Below, piece by piece: positions 18,308-27,547 of a DNA stretch of 64,000 nucleotides. The notes beneath the pieces are model-generated. The model made no database searches. It was not told the DNA's origin and worked only from the letters and a program-made list of their open reading frames with translations. Position 1 is the stretch's first letter. Every line of letters begins with the position of its first letter. This DNA comes from Hafnia alvei (GTDB taxonomy: Bacteria; Pseudomonadota; Gammaproteobacteria; Enterobacterales; Enterobacteriaceae), in assembly GCF_964063325.1 (NCBI RefSeq), contig NZ_OZ061315.1, positions 4,340,001 through 4,404,000 on the forward strand, read 5' to 3'. The translations under genes were made by a program, and so were the position numbers.

Positions 18308-19126
18308 ATGCTTATGAATTCTGATAAAGACGTACTATTTAATGATGTGCTTTTCAGCGTAAAAAATAATAAGTCATATTTGATCAGCCTCATTGGCGCC
18401 GGCGGTAAAACCAGTACGCTATTTTGGCTTGCCCAGCGATTTTCTCAGCAAGGCCTCAGCGTATTAATCACCACCACCACGCATATGTTTCTTCCAGAAG
18501 CCTCACAGGCCCACACTATCATTGAAAAAGAATATTGGCACACTCTCGTTGGGTTGAAAGAAACATCGCCTTGCGCCTCCAAGATCGTAGCACTATTCAC
18601 TGAATATAACGCGGCCACCCACAAAGTTTCAGGTATTACCACTGAGCAAGCTGACATGCTACAAGCCGCTCAGCTCTTTGATGTCATCTTAGTTGAAGCA
18701 GACGGCGCCCATCAGCGATTACTCAAAGCACCAGCAGGGCATGAACCTTGCATCCCCCAAAGCAGTAGATGTGTCATTGCACTGACTGGAGGCCTTGTCA
18801 TTAATAATCCCGCTGACCCTGAACAGATCCATCGTTGGCCGATTTTTGCCGATCTTTGCGATATAAAAGCCGGAGATAGGTTAAATATTTCGGTATTTGA
18901 GCGATTCATTGCTCACCCCGATGGAATGTTCAAAGGCTCACCGCCGCGAGCGCTACGGGTTTGGTTTATTAATCGACTTTATCAGATTGATAATGCGCTA
19001 TTGGGCCTACTGACCGCTCTGCTAGATGCACGGCCCGAGCTCGACACCATTTGGATTGGCGCAGTTCAAGAATCACCTCCAATTACACACCAGTTATGTC
19101 AGTCGCATACCACACAAAGGAATTGA
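18308..19126 (+). CDS. yqeC: Selenium-dependent hydroxylase accessory protein YqeC
   Basis: The 272-residue protein carries a P-loop-like GAGGKTST at residues 30-37 and TTTTHMFLPE after it, as in E. coli YqeC. Homologues sit beside selenium-dependent molybdenum hydroxylases across bacteria and are thought to help cofactor maturation; the biochemical step is unproven. The ATG at 18308 has no clear ribosome site; a second ATG at 18314 is also plausible. The gene ends 29 bp before yqeB, with which it forms a plus-strand pair inserted between two minus-strand operons. Confidence 0.88.
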   Translation: MLMNSDKDVLFNDVLFSVKNNKSYLISLIGAGGKTSTLFWLAQRFSQQGLSVLITTTTHMFLPEASQAHTIIEKEYWHTLVGLKETSPCASKIVALFTEYNAATHKVSGITTEQADMLQAAQLFDVILVEADGAHQRLLKAPAGHEPCIPQSSRCVIALTGGLVINNPADPEQIHRWPIFADLCDIKAGDRLNISVFERFIAHPDGMFKGSPPRALRVWFINRLYQIDNALLGLLTALLDARPELDTIWIGAVQESPPITHQLCQSHTTQRN

Positions 19127-19155
19127 CGAATAATTACGGGGATCTTGAGGTTGCT

Positions 19156-20748
19156 ATGAACATTTTTGCACAAGCAGCACGACTGGAAGCAGAAAACAAA
19201 CCCTTTGCTTTAGCGCAGATTATTGAAAGTCGAGGTTCAACACCGCGCCACTCAGGCCAAATGCTGGTATTGGCCGATGGCAGCATCGTTGGCACTATCG
19301 GTGGCGGCATGGTCGAGCGTCTGGTCATTGATCAGGCACTCGAAGCCTTATCTGAACGCAAAGCACGTGTTTTTCATGGACGCATGGCGCGTAATGGTCA
19401 AGATGCCGTCGGCTCTGACTGCGGCGGGGCTATGTCGGTTTATATTGACGTTCATGGGCTCCGCCCCCGCTTAGTTTTAATTGGTGCGGGGCATGTTAAC
19501 CGGGCGATTGCTCAGGCCGCAGCTCTGCTCGGTTTCGATTTGCACGTTGCTGACACCTACGCTTCCAGTCTTGATCCGGCGCTGTTTCCCGCGGGCACTA
19601 CGCTGATTCATGCAGAGACCTTCAGCGCAGCTATTGAAAAGCTAAATATCGAAAAAGAAAACTTCGTCATCATTGCAACCAACAGCCAAGACAAAGAAGC
19701 CCTTGATGTCTTAATCGAAAAGCCGGTGAGCTATCTCGGCCTGCTTGCGAGCCGCAGAAAAGTGCAAACGTTCACACAAGCATTGCGTCAGCAGGGCATC
19801 ACGCAAGAGCATCTTGAACGGCTGCATGCCCCGATTGGCTACAACATCGGAGCAGAAACGCCAGAAGAGATTGCCGTCAGCATCATGGCTGAAGTATTAC
19901 AGATAAAAAATCATGCCGCTGGCGGGTTAAAGCAGGATGATGTGAGATTGAAACGCGACAAACTCGTCGTCATTCGAGGGTCTGGCGATATCGCCACCGG
20001 CGTCGCGTTACGGCTTTATCATGCCGGTTTCCATGTCATCATGTTAGACATTGCCAAGCCTACCGTCATCCGCCGAACCGTCGCGTTTGCTCAGGCTATT
20101 TTCGATAACGAAATGACGGTTGAAAGCGTAACGGCGAGAAAAGCAGGCAGCGTCGACGAGGCCTTTAGCATACTTGATCGCGCTGAAATCCCCGTGCTTG
20201 TTGATGAGCAAGCCAGCTATCTCAGCGAACTCAAACCACGTTTTTTAGTTGATGCTATTTTGGCGAAACAAAACTTAGGCACCCACAAAGATATGGCACC
20301 GATAACTGTCGCTCTGGGCCCCGGATTTAATGCTGGGCATGACTGTGGCGCCGTCATTGAAACCAACCGTGGACACTATCTTGGCCGCGTCATCTATCAA
20401 GGTTATACCCAACCAAATACCGGAGTCCCCGGCAATATTGCCGGTCACACCACGCGCCGTGTTATTCGTGCTCCCGCTTCAGGCATCATGCATTGCTGCG
20501 TTGCGCTGGGTGATTTAGTTAAAGAAGGCGATGTGATGGGGCATATCGGAGAAACACCGGTGTTTGCTCCGCTGTCAGGGATGGTGCGAGGTTTATTAAG
20601 CGAAGGGTTAGAAGTGAGCGCCGGATTTAAAATTGGCGATATCGATCCGCGCGGCGCTGAGGCTGACTACACTACCGTTTCGGATAAGGCGCGTGCTATT
20701 GGTGGTGCGGTTCTGGAAGCCATGATGAAACTGGATCGCAAACACTAA
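19156..20748 (+). CDS. yqeB: Selenium-dependent molybdenum hydroxylase maturation protein YqeB (XdhC-like)
   Basis: A 530-residue two-part protein. Residues 1-275 resemble the XdhC/CoxI family (RGSTPRHSGQML, GTIGGGMVE, SDCGGAM and the Rossmann motif LIGAGHVNRAIAQ); residues 290-530 form the YqeB domain (VIRGSGDIATGVALRLYHAGF, HTTRRVIRAPASG). XdhC proteins insert sulfurated molybdenum cofactor into xanthine dehydrogenase, and the YqeB part marks selenium-linked systems. The start at 19156 has GAGG five bases upstream and matches E. coli; an open frame reaches back to 19051 but overlaps yqeC. The likely client is XdhD. Confidence 0.92.
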   Translation: MNIFAQAARLEAENKPFALAQIIESRGSTPRHSGQMLVLADGSIVGTIGGGMVERLVIDQALEALSERKARVFHGRMARNGQDAVGSDCGGAMSVYIDVHGLRPRLVLIGAGHVNRAIAQAAALLGFDLHVADTYASSLDPALFPAGTTLIHAETFSAAIEKLNIEKENFVIIATNSQDKEALDVLIEKPVSYLGLLASRRKVQTFTQALRQQGITQEHLERLHAPIGYNIGAETPEEIAVSIMAEVLQIKNHAAGGLKQDDVRLKRDKLVVIRGSGDIATGVALRLYHAGFHVIMLDIAKPTVIRRTVAFAQAIFDNEMTVESVTARKAGSVDEAFSILDRAEIPVLVDEQASYLSELKPRFLVDAILAKQNLGTHKDMAPITVALGPGFNAGHDCGAVIETNRGHYLGRVIYQGYTQPNTGVPGNIAGHTTRRVIRAPASGIMHCCVALGDLVKEGDVMGHIGETPVFAPLSGMVRGLLSEGLEVSAGFKIGDIDPRGAEADYTTVSDKARAIGGAVLEAMMKLDRKH

Positions 20749-20764
20749 TTTGTTCTTTCTCAAT

Positions 20765-20817
20765 CGCTCCATCTTTTTTCTTTATTCAGGCATGGAATCA
20801 AGAAAAGAGATGGAGCG
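20765..20817. terminator. Inverted repeat between convergent yqeB and yqeA
   Basis: CGCTCCATCT and AGATGGAGCG are perfect complements flanking about 33 bp, and the stem can extend with further T/A pairs. It lies between two convergent stops and probably ends transcription from both sides. Confidence 0.55.
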
Positions 20818-20835
20818 AACTTACTGCCTCACAAT

Positions 20836-21768
20836 TTAATGAGAAATCACCGTTCCGGTTTTTCCCTCAATGCCCTGTTGGGCTTTACTCAACACGGTAA
20901 TCAGAGCTTGGCGACCAGGCCGAGACTCCGCAAATGAAACCGCCGCTTCAACCTTAGGCAACATCGAACCTTTGGCGAAATGTCCCTCTTCAATGAAGCG
21001 CTGAGCATCTGCGATACTCAATTGATCGAGCCATTGCTCATTAGGCTTACCAAAGTTAATCGCCACTTTTTCTACCGCGGTTAAGATAATCAGCATATCT
21101 GCGTCGATCATTTCAGCCAGTTTGGCACTCGCCCAGTCTTTATCGATAACCGCTCCCGCTCCACGTAAGTGGTTGCCTTCACGCAGAACAGGAATGCCGC
21201 CACCGCCGACCGTGATCACGACCTGTCCCGCATTCAGCATCGCGGCCACTGTTTCTTTCTCCACGATATCAACCGGTTTTGGCGAAGCCACAACGCGACG
21301 ATAGCCACGGCCTGAATCCTCTTTCATGATGTAGCCATTTTGCGTCAGCACTTTCGCCTCTTCTTGCGAGAAGAAAGAGCCTATTGGCTTAGTTGGGTTA
21401 GCGAAAGCCGGATCTTTGGCATCAACGATGACCTGCGTAATAATCGTGGCAACCGGTGTATGTAACCCACGATCTAGCAGTTCTTCACGCAGCGCGTTTT
21501 GCAGATCGTAACCAATGTAGCCCTGACTGAGCGCGACACAAACAGACATGGGTAACATTGGCGTATGTGCCTCCGTTTTCGCCGCTGCTTCAAACGCCTG
21601 ATTGATCATTCCCACCTGTGGGCCATTGCCGTGCGTCACCACCACTTGATGACCATGAGCAATCAAATCCACAATCGCTTTCGCCGTCGATTTTACCGCC
21701 TGCATTTGCTCGGCGAGTCCTTCACCTAACGCATTGCCGCCCAGCGCAAGCACAATTTTCTTTTTCAT
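20836..21768 (-). CDS. yqeA: Carbamate kinase-like protein YqeA
   Basis: A 310-residue member of the carbamate kinase group (amino acid kinase fold) with ALGGNALG at 8-15, VTHGNGPQVG near 45 and VGGGGIPV near 187. It should transfer phosphate from carbamoyl phosphate to ADP, giving ATP, carbon dioxide and ammonia. With YgeW upstream in the same operon this gives a substrate-level ATP-forming end to purine or ureide fermentation. It follows hyuA by 38 bp and ends the ygeW-ygeX-ygeY-hyuA-yqeA operon. Confidence 0.92.
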   Translation of the reverse strand: MKKKIVLALGGNALGEGLAEQMQAVKSTAKAIVDLIAHGHQVVVTHGNGPQVGMINQAFEAAAKTEAHTPMLPMSVCVALSQGYIGYDLQNALREELLDRGLHTPVATIITQVIVDAKDPAFANPTKPIGSFFSQEEAKVLTQNGYIMKEDSGRGYRRVVASPKPVDIVEKETVAAMLNAGQVVITVGGGGIPVLREGNHLRGAGAVIDKDWASAKLAEMIDADMLIILTAVEKVAINFGKPNEQWLDQLSIADAQRFIEEGHFAKGSMLPKVEAAVSFAESRPGRQALITVLSKAQQGIEGKTGTVISH

Positions 21769-21806
21769 CCTATCCCTCGCAAATATTGGTGACGTAAGTT
21801 AAACGA

Positions 21807-23198
21807 TTAAATAATGGTGGATTGAGCAAAAGGTTGGCGGTGAATAAAGCGACCAAAGCCAGCCTGCCCGGTAAATTTTTTGTCTTGGTATACGCATTCA
21901 CCCCGGCAAAGCGTGGCAATGATTTCACCTTGGCAGCGATAGCCTTCATAGGGTGAATAATCAGCATTATCATGGAGATGAGCGTGTTCAATGGTAACGT
22001 TTTTCAGTGGGTCAATAATGATGACATCAGCATCAGCCCCCACAGAGAGATTGCCTTTCTGAGGCCACAAGCCAAACAAGCGAGCAGGATTGGTACTGGT
22101 TAGCTGCACAAAACGCGCAGGCGAAATCCGGCCTGTCATCACACCCTCAGAGAACAACAGTTGCATACGATTTTCGACGCCGGGCAAGCCGTTTGGGCAG
22201 CGGGTAAAATTCCCGTCCGACATCGTAATGCGCTGTTGATAAGGGAAAGTGCAGTGGTCGGTCGCAACTGTATCAATAGCGCCGTCAGCAATACCGCACC
22301 ACAATTTGTCTTGCTCTCGATGATTACGTAGCGGAGGACTGAGAATAAACTTCAACGCATCTTCTCGTTGATAGCTACGTTCATCCAACAGCAAATATTG
22401 CGGGCAAGTTTCCACCCAAACAGGCTGGTGCCGTTCTCGCGCTAATCGTAAATAGTCCAGTCCCAATCCGTTGGAGAGATGAACGATATACAACGGTGCA
22501 TTTCCTGCGAGCTGGGCTAGATTAATCATCCGGCTAATGGCCTCAGCCTCGCACTCGAGCGGACGGCTCAATGCATGGTACATCGCCGACGTTTTGCCTT
22601 CGGAGATAAACTGCTCGCGCCGTAGCGCAATCGCGGCATCATTTTCAGGGTGCACCGTCGCCAACGCGCCAACCTTATGTAGTTGCTGCAAAGCGCGCAG
22701 CACATCAGCATCGCCAAGCTTGTAGTTGTACGTCAGATAGAGCTTAAAACTGCTAATCCCTTCGTCATGCACCATGGATGACATTTCATTGAGAATGTCG
22801 TCGTCAATATGCTGGATCACCCCGTGAAAACTGTAATCCACCACGGCTTTGCCCGCCGCATATTGATGGTAAGCGTTTAGCTGGTGATGCAAATTGCATC
22901 CCGCTGGCCCAAATCCCATATGGTCAATAATGGTTGTTGTACCGCCGCAGGCCGCTGCGCGTGTGCCGGTAAAAAAATCATCACAGCTACGGGCTATTCC
23001 AACATCGATATTAAAATGCGTATGGACATCAATTCCTCCGGGCATCACGTAGCACCCATTGGCATCGATGATGTCTTCAGCCTCATCGTCGGAGATGTGT
23101 GCTGCCACACGTGCAATCACTCCGTTCTCGATAAGCAGATCCTGACGAACCTCACCGTCTGCGCTAACCACTACGCCATTCTTAATCAGCTTTTTCAT
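21807..23198 (-). CDS. hyuA: D-phenylhydantoinase / dihydropyrimidinase-family hydrolase
   Basis: A 463-residue cyclic amidase. It has metal ligands H59-x-H61 (VHTHFNID), HPENDAA, VHLSNGLG and ATDHCTF, and is close to E. coli HyuA (461 residues), which opens hydantoin-type rings. In this setting it probably hydrolyses a cyclic ureide formed from the purine ring; the natural substrate is not shown by sequence. The start at 23198 is preferred because it has AAGGA upstream and gives MKKLIKNGVVV, matching the family; an open frame to 23270 would add 24 unlike residues. Confidence 0.9.
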   Translation of the reverse strand: MKKLIKNGVVVSADGEVRQDLLIENGVIARVAAHISDDEAEDIIDANGCYVMPGGIDVHTHFNIDVGIARSCDDFFTGTRAAACGGTTTIIDHMGFGPAGCNLHHQLNAYHQYAAGKAVVDYSFHGVIQHIDDDILNEMSSMVHDEGISSFKLYLTYNYKLGDADVLRALQQLHKVGALATVHPENDAAIALRREQFISEGKTSAMYHALSRPLECEAEAISRMINLAQLAGNAPLYIVHLSNGLGLDYLRLARERHQPVWVETCPQYLLLDERSYQREDALKFILSPPLRNHREQDKLWCGIADGAIDTVATDHCTFPYQQRITMSDGNFTRCPNGLPGVENRMQLLFSEGVMTGRISPARFVQLTSTNPARLFGLWPQKGNLSVGADADVIIIDPLKNVTIEHAHLHDNADYSPYEGYRCQGEIIATLCRGECVYQDKKFTGQAGFGRFIHRQPFAQSTII

Positions 23199-23280
23199 TG
23201 GTTCGGTTTCCTTGAATGCCATACTGAAAAAACCACTCCAGCCAAATTTCGGCGGGAGTGGGTTACGCAATAAACGCTAA

Positions 23281-24498
23281 TTATTTTTTCAGTTCATCAA
23301 GGTAAGACAGAGGGATGGCGGCGTACATGGCAGCACAGGTCACTAAATGGTCTTTCCAGGTTTTTTCATTTGGTGCATGCGCTTCTGGCTCTTTGCCTGG
23401 GCCAAAACCGATAACCGGAATGCCATGACGACCCATGATAGAAACGCCATTTGTCGAGAAGGTCCACTTATCTACAACCGGCTTTTTGTTAAACAGCCCT
23501 TCGTAGGCTTTGCTCAGGGTTTTCACCGTGATGTGGTCTTCTTCCACTTTCCATGTTGGGAAGTAGCACTCGGTTGGATATACCAAACCGGTGTAAGAAG
23601 GTCGTTCATAGTTGTACATTGATACCACGCCGTTTGCCGCTTTCACTGCTGGCAGCGCACGGATCTCGTCCAGTGCCCCTTCCCATGTTTCACCCCAGGT
23701 TAAACGGCGGTCGATGGAGACTGCGCAGCTATCAGCAACGGCGCAACGGCTTGGCGAGGTGAAGAAAATTTCAGATACGGTTAACGTCCCTTTGCCCAAG
23801 AAATCATCGTTGCCTAAATGGTTCGACAGTTCTTTTAATTCGTTAAGGATCGGGCCCATTTTGAAAATGGCGTTGTCACCGCGTTCTGGCGCAGAGCCGT
23901 GGCAGCTGATGCCCTGCACGTCCACGCGAATTTCCATGCGTCCACGCTGGCCGCGATAGATTTGGCAATCTGTAGGTTCAGTACTAACAACAAACTCAGG
24001 ACGGATTTTAGATTGCTCAATAATGTACTGCCAGCACAGGCCGTCACAGTCTTCTTCTTGAACAGTACCGGTCACCAGCAGCGTGTATTGATCTTCCAGC
24101 CCCAGATCCTTAATGATCTTACCGGCATAAACCATCGATGCCATGCCGCCTTCCTGATCCGATGCACCACGCCCACCAATCAGCTCATCATCTTCCATTC
24201 CCTGATAGGGATCGAAGCTCCAGTTTTTAATATTGCCGATCCCAACGGTATCGATATGGGCATCCATTGCAATCAGATGCGGTCCGTGACCGATATAACC
24301 CAGAATATTGCCCATTGGGTCAATTTCGACTTTATCGAAACCGACTTTTTCCATCTCTTTTTTAATGCACTGCACCACTAACTTTTCATCACAGCTTTCA
24401 CTTGGGATAGCGATCATATCGCGCAGAAAGCGGGTCATTTCATCTTTGTACTGATACGCTTTTTCCAACACCATTTCGAAAGGAACTTGCTTAGCCAT
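23281..24498 (-). CDS. ygeY: M20-family metallo-hydrolase YgeY
   Basis: A 405-residue zinc amidohydrolase or peptidase of the ArgE/DapE type, with H81-x-D83 (MDAHIDTVG), the catalytic EE pair at 148-149 (GTVQEEDCDG) and the dimerisation-domain motif HGSAPERG. E. coli YgeY (403 residues) is nearly identical in the motifs. The start at 24498 (MAKQVPFEMV) has GGAG upstream and matches E. coli; 24513 is an alternative. It sits between ygeX and hyuA, and in current models of anaerobic urate breakdown it hydrolyses an acyl or ureido intermediate leading to 2,3-diaminopropionate. Confidence 0.92.
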   Translation of the reverse strand: MAKQVPFEMVLEKAYQYKDEMTRFLRDMIAIPSESCDEKLVVQCIKKEMEKVGFDKVEIDPMGNILGYIGHGPHLIAMDAHIDTVGIGNIKNWSFDPYQGMEDDELIGGRGASDQEGGMASMVYAGKIIKDLGLEDQYTLLVTGTVQEEDCDGLCWQYIIEQSKIRPEFVVSTEPTDCQIYRGQRGRMEIRVDVQGISCHGSAPERGDNAIFKMGPILNELKELSNHLGNDDFLGKGTLTVSEIFFTSPSRCAVADSCAVSIDRRLTWGETWEGALDEIRALPAVKAANGVVSMYNYERPSYTGLVYPTECYFPTWKVEEDHITVKTLSKAYEGLFNKKPVVDKWTFSTNGVSIMGRHGIPVIGFGPGKEPEAHAPNEKTWKDHLVTCAAMYAAIPLSYLDELKK

Positions 24499-24572
24499 TT
24501 TCTTAAACTCCAATGTGTTAGCTCGCTTACGGCGAGAAAATAAAGGTCAAAAAGTCGTTAATTTCATCGCTT

Positions 24573-25772
24573 TCAGCTACAGGCGGGATGTTTCCCTTCC
24601 CAAACGACTTCTCGGTAATGTTTAACGTCGGTATCGCCTTCCGTGCTAATCAGCAACACAACAGAATCATGATTTAAACCCAGCTGTTGCATCAGCTCTT
24701 CACGTTTTGGATGGTGATGAACAGCGGCCAAGACGCCCAGCCCAACGGCACCGGATTCACCAGAAACAATGCGCGGATCGCTTCCCAATGGATTACCGAG
24801 AACGCGCATACCTAGCGCAGCCACTTTGTCTTGGCAGGAGATAAACTGAGTGGCGCAGTTGCGCAGCAGTGGCCATCCGAGCGGATTTGGCTCACCGCAG
24901 GCTAAACCAGCCATAATGGTCGCCATATCGCCGCCCACGTTGACGATTTCACCTTTTAAACCTGAACGGAAAACACAGTCGGCAAGATCGGGTTCAACAA
25001 TCACGGAATGCAGTTTTTCGGCGCCGAAGACATCAACCAGATAGCCCAAAACGCCACCAGCCATTGCGCCTACGCCCGCCTGTAAAAAGACATGTGTTGG
25101 GCGCTGAATGCCCATCGACTGCATTTGCTCGACCGCTTCATCGGCCAGCGTGGAATAACCCTGCATAATCCACGTAGGGATCTTGGTATACCCTTCCCAC
25201 GCGGTGTCTTGCACGATTTCCCAGCCGCGTTCTTGGGCGGTTTTCATGGTTAAACGCACCGTGTCGTCGTAGTTCATATCGGTCACGATGCATTCCGCAC
25301 CCAGATTGCGGATATGATCTACGCGCTCACGTGCGGAGCCTTTCGGCATATAAATAACGGCGTTTTGGCCAAGTTGCTGAGCGGCCCATGCCACACCGCG
25401 CCCATGGTTGCCATCGGTAGTGGTGGCGAATGTCATTTTTTCTGTCAGCGTCGACTTCAGCTTTTCGAAAGAAAACGTATTGATGTCAATTTGGTATTTT
25501 TCACACAGCAAACGTGCAATCGCGTAAGCCCCACCCAACATTTTGAAAGCGTTCAAACCGAAACGCTGAGACTCATCTTTGACTAAAATTTTATTAACGC
25601 CAAAAAGCTGAGCCAATTCATCTAAAGAACAGAGCGGCGTAGGTTGATAACCCGTTATTTTTTTGTGGAAGGCGCGGGCCTTTTGCGCTTCTGCGCGTGA
25701 GAAAAGTGGAGACGTTTCACCGTTGAAAAAACGGTTTTGCGCAATATCCACTTTCATAGAGAAAACAGACAT
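24573..25772 (-). CDS. ygeX: 2,3-diaminopropionate ammonia-lyase
   Basis: A 399-residue PLP enzyme. The cofactor lysine is K77 in GLNAFKMLGG, and the phosphate-binding and substrate regions TTTDGNHGRG and GVGAMAGGVLG are intact. It splits 2,3-diaminopropionate to pyruvate and two ammonia molecules. Length and motifs match E. coli YgeX. It is the step that turns the carbon of the degraded purine into a central metabolite and is regarded as a marker of the anaerobic urate gene set. It lies 77 bp after ygeW on the same strand. Confidence 0.95.
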   Translation of the reverse strand: MSVFSMKVDIAQNRFFNGETSPLFSRAEAQKARAFHKKITGYQPTPLCSLDELAQLFGVNKILVKDESQRFGLNAFKMLGGAYAIARLLCEKYQIDINTFSFEKLKSTLTEKMTFATTTDGNHGRGVAWAAQQLGQNAVIYMPKGSARERVDHIRNLGAECIVTDMNYDDTVRLTMKTAQERGWEIVQDTAWEGYTKIPTWIMQGYSTLADEAVEQMQSMGIQRPTHVFLQAGVGAMAGGVLGYLVDVFGAEKLHSVIVEPDLADCVFRSGLKGEIVNVGGDMATIMAGLACGEPNPLGWPLLRNCATQFISCQDKVAALGMRVLGNPLGSDPRIVSGESGAVGLGVLAAVHHHPKREELMQQLGLNHDSVVLLISTEGDTDVKHYREVVWEGKHPACS

Positions 25773-25849
25773 AACCCATCCTCATCAGGAGAGTATCCGC
25801 CAGAGGCGGAGATACCGACGCATCGACAGATGCGCCGGTGCAGACAGTA

Positions 25850-27037
25850 TTACTTGATACGCTTTTGTGCTTCTTTCAGCAGCTGCTCTAGCACCAGACC
25901 CGGTTTCGAGAACTTACGCGCAACGATCATGGCGGCGATGATATAAGGCTTCCAGCTGGCTTCTTTGTAAGTAGCAATACGGTATTTTTCAAAGACGCCT
26001 TCGGTGACTTCGCCTTCCTTACAAGACACGCCGGAGATATCCGCTGGCAGGCAGTGCATATAGAGCGCCTCGCCGTCTTTGGTGTGCTTCATCATCTCTT
26101 CGGTGCAGTGCCAATCTTTATGTTTGGCATTCTCTGCTAGACACTGTTTTTCCAGCGCTTTCAGACCGTCATGATCGTTCGCACGCAGCAGTTCGGTACG
26201 CTCTTCCATGACTTTGTAAGGAGCCCAAGATTTCGGATAAACGATATCCGCGTCTTTGAAGGCTTCAGCCATGGAGTTCACCTGACGGAAGCTACCACCA
26301 GAGGATTCAGCGTTTTGTTTCGCCACCGCCACCACGTCTGGAATGAGGTCATAGCCTTCTGGGTGAGCCAGCGTGACATCCATACCAAAGCGGGTCATCA
26401 GACCGATGATGCCCTGCGGAACAGAAAGTGGTTTGCCATAGCTTGGTGAATACGCCCACGTCATGGCAATTTTTTTGCCTTTTAAGTTTTCTAAGCTGCC
26501 GAAATGCTCTTGGAGCCAAGCCAGATCGGCCATCGACTGCGTTGGGTGGTCAATGTCACATTGCAGGTTTACCAATGCCGGACGCTGTGGCAGAACCCCT
26601 TGTTCATAGCCTTCATCCAGCGCGGCACCCACTTCGCGCATATAAGCGTTACCTGCGCCAAGATACATGTCATCACGGATACCAATGGCATCGGCACAGA
26701 AAGAGATCATGTTCGCGGTTTCACGCACGGTTTCACCATGCGCAATCTGTGATTTGCCTTCATCCAGATCTTGTTGGGTTAATCCCAGCAAATTCAGGGC
26801 GGAAGCATAAGAAAAACGGGTTCTTGTGGAGTTATCGCGGAAAACGGAGATGCCTAAACCACTATTGAAAATCTTGGTCGCAATGTTTTCTGCGCGCATG
26901 GTTTTTAATGCTTCGGCCAGATCCAGAACCTGTTTCAGCTCATCTGGGCTTTGCTCCCAGGTCAGCAGAAAATCTTTTTCATGCAGATTCGACTTAAGCG
27001 CGTTGATATCCTTGATTAATTCGTTAACTGTTCTCAT
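25850..27037 (-). CDS. ygeW: Knotted carbamoyltransferase YgeW
   Basis: The 395-residue protein belongs to the aspartate/ornithine carbamoyltransferase superfamily. It shows the carbamoyl phosphate motif S70-T-R-T-R74 and HCLPAD near residue 329. E. coli YgeW (396 residues) has a trefoil knot, but its amino-group acceptor is not settled. Here it probably works in the phosphorolytic direction on a ureido compound, yielding carbamoyl phosphate for YqeA. It is the first gene of the minus-strand operon and is divergent from ygeV across a 510-bp regulatory gap. Confidence 0.93.
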   Translation of the reverse strand: MRTVNELIKDINALKSNLHEKDFLLTWEQSPDELKQVLDLAEALKTMRAENIATKIFNSGLGISVFRDNSTRTRFSYASALNLLGLTQQDLDEGKSQIAHGETVRETANMISFCADAIGIRDDMYLGAGNAYMREVGAALDEGYEQGVLPQRPALVNLQCDIDHPTQSMADLAWLQEHFGSLENLKGKKIAMTWAYSPSYGKPLSVPQGIIGLMTRFGMDVTLAHPEGYDLIPDVVAVAKQNAESSGGSFRQVNSMAEAFKDADIVYPKSWAPYKVMEERTELLRANDHDGLKALEKQCLAENAKHKDWHCTEEMMKHTKDGEALYMHCLPADISGVSCKEGEVTEGVFEKYRIATYKEASWKPYIIAAMIVARKFSKPGLVLEQLLKEAQKRIK

Positions 27038-27142
27038 CTTATGGCCCTACAAAGTAAGTGATTGGCGTTTGATTTAATCTGCTATGGCGCACGTATGGCG
27101 GGTGGTTCAACGCTCGCCGTGAATAGCGACTGTTAACTCTTA

Positions 27143-27158
27143 AACAATAACTATGCCA
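27143..27158 (-). promoter_or_regulatory. Weak sigma-54-like promoter of ygeW
   Basis: The minus strand reads TGGCATAGTTATTGTT. The -24 half is good, but the -12 dinucleotide is GT where GC is expected. It lies about 105 bp before ygeW. It is the best candidate found in this gap, but it is weak. Confidence 0.35.
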
Positions 27159-27297
27159 AGCTGTGATTAATGGAGAGATAACGTATGAAATAGGAGGGAT
27201 AATGTGAGCTAAGCCTCATTATTTATTCAAAATCAGCATGTGAAGTTATGAATATTAGTAATAGTTACATTATTAACTCACTAAGAAAGCTATTTCA

Positions 27298-27316
27298 CTT
27301 TGCAAGCACCGCAAAG
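27298..27316. promoter_or_regulatory. Inverted repeat CTTTGC-N7-GCAAAG
   Basis: A perfect 6-bp inverted repeat in the ygeW-ygeV gap, with a spacing that fits a dimeric regulator. The binding protein is unknown. Confidence 0.4.
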
Positions 27317-27371
27317 AAAAACGTTATTCTCAGCTTAGTGACAACCCAGAATGATAACAAAAACCATATCC

Positions 27372-27386
27372 TTATCAGTTTGATAA
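27372..27386. promoter_or_regulatory. Candidate YgeV enhancer site (copy 2)
   Basis: TTATCAGTTTGATAA is a perfect inverted repeat (TTATCA-GTT-TGATAA). Its last 14 bases are identical to the motif upstream of ygfK at 17521-17534. It sits about 335 bp before ygeW and 160 bp before ygeV, so it could serve both. Confidence 0.5.
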
Positions 27387-27435
27387 TAAAGTGTGATGCC
27401 AACAACAGAAACTCATCCTAGTTAAGAAAAGGCAA

Positions 27436-27449
27436 TTGATGTTTATCAA
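27436..27449. promoter_or_regulatory. Perfect FNR box upstream of ygeV
   Basis: TTGATGTTTATCAA matches TTGAT-N4-ATCAA at all ten defined bases. Its centre lies about 41 bp before the transcription start predicted from the TATTAT -10 element at 27469-27474, which is the class II activation position. Confidence 0.7.
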
Positions 27450-27468
27450 ACCACACTTTCTATTCATG

Positions 27469-27474
27469 TATTAT
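27469..27474 (+). promoter_or_regulatory. -10 element of ygeV promoter
   Basis: TATTAT, one base from the TATAAT consensus. There is no good -35, as expected for an FNR-dependent class II promoter. It gives a leader of about 65 nt before ygeV. Confidence 0.5.
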
Positions 27475-27547
27475 CGTAGGGTGAAAAGGACATAATTCCC
27501 GCTAACCATAAACGCGAATAATTTAGCGTTAGAGAAAGGTTCTGATT

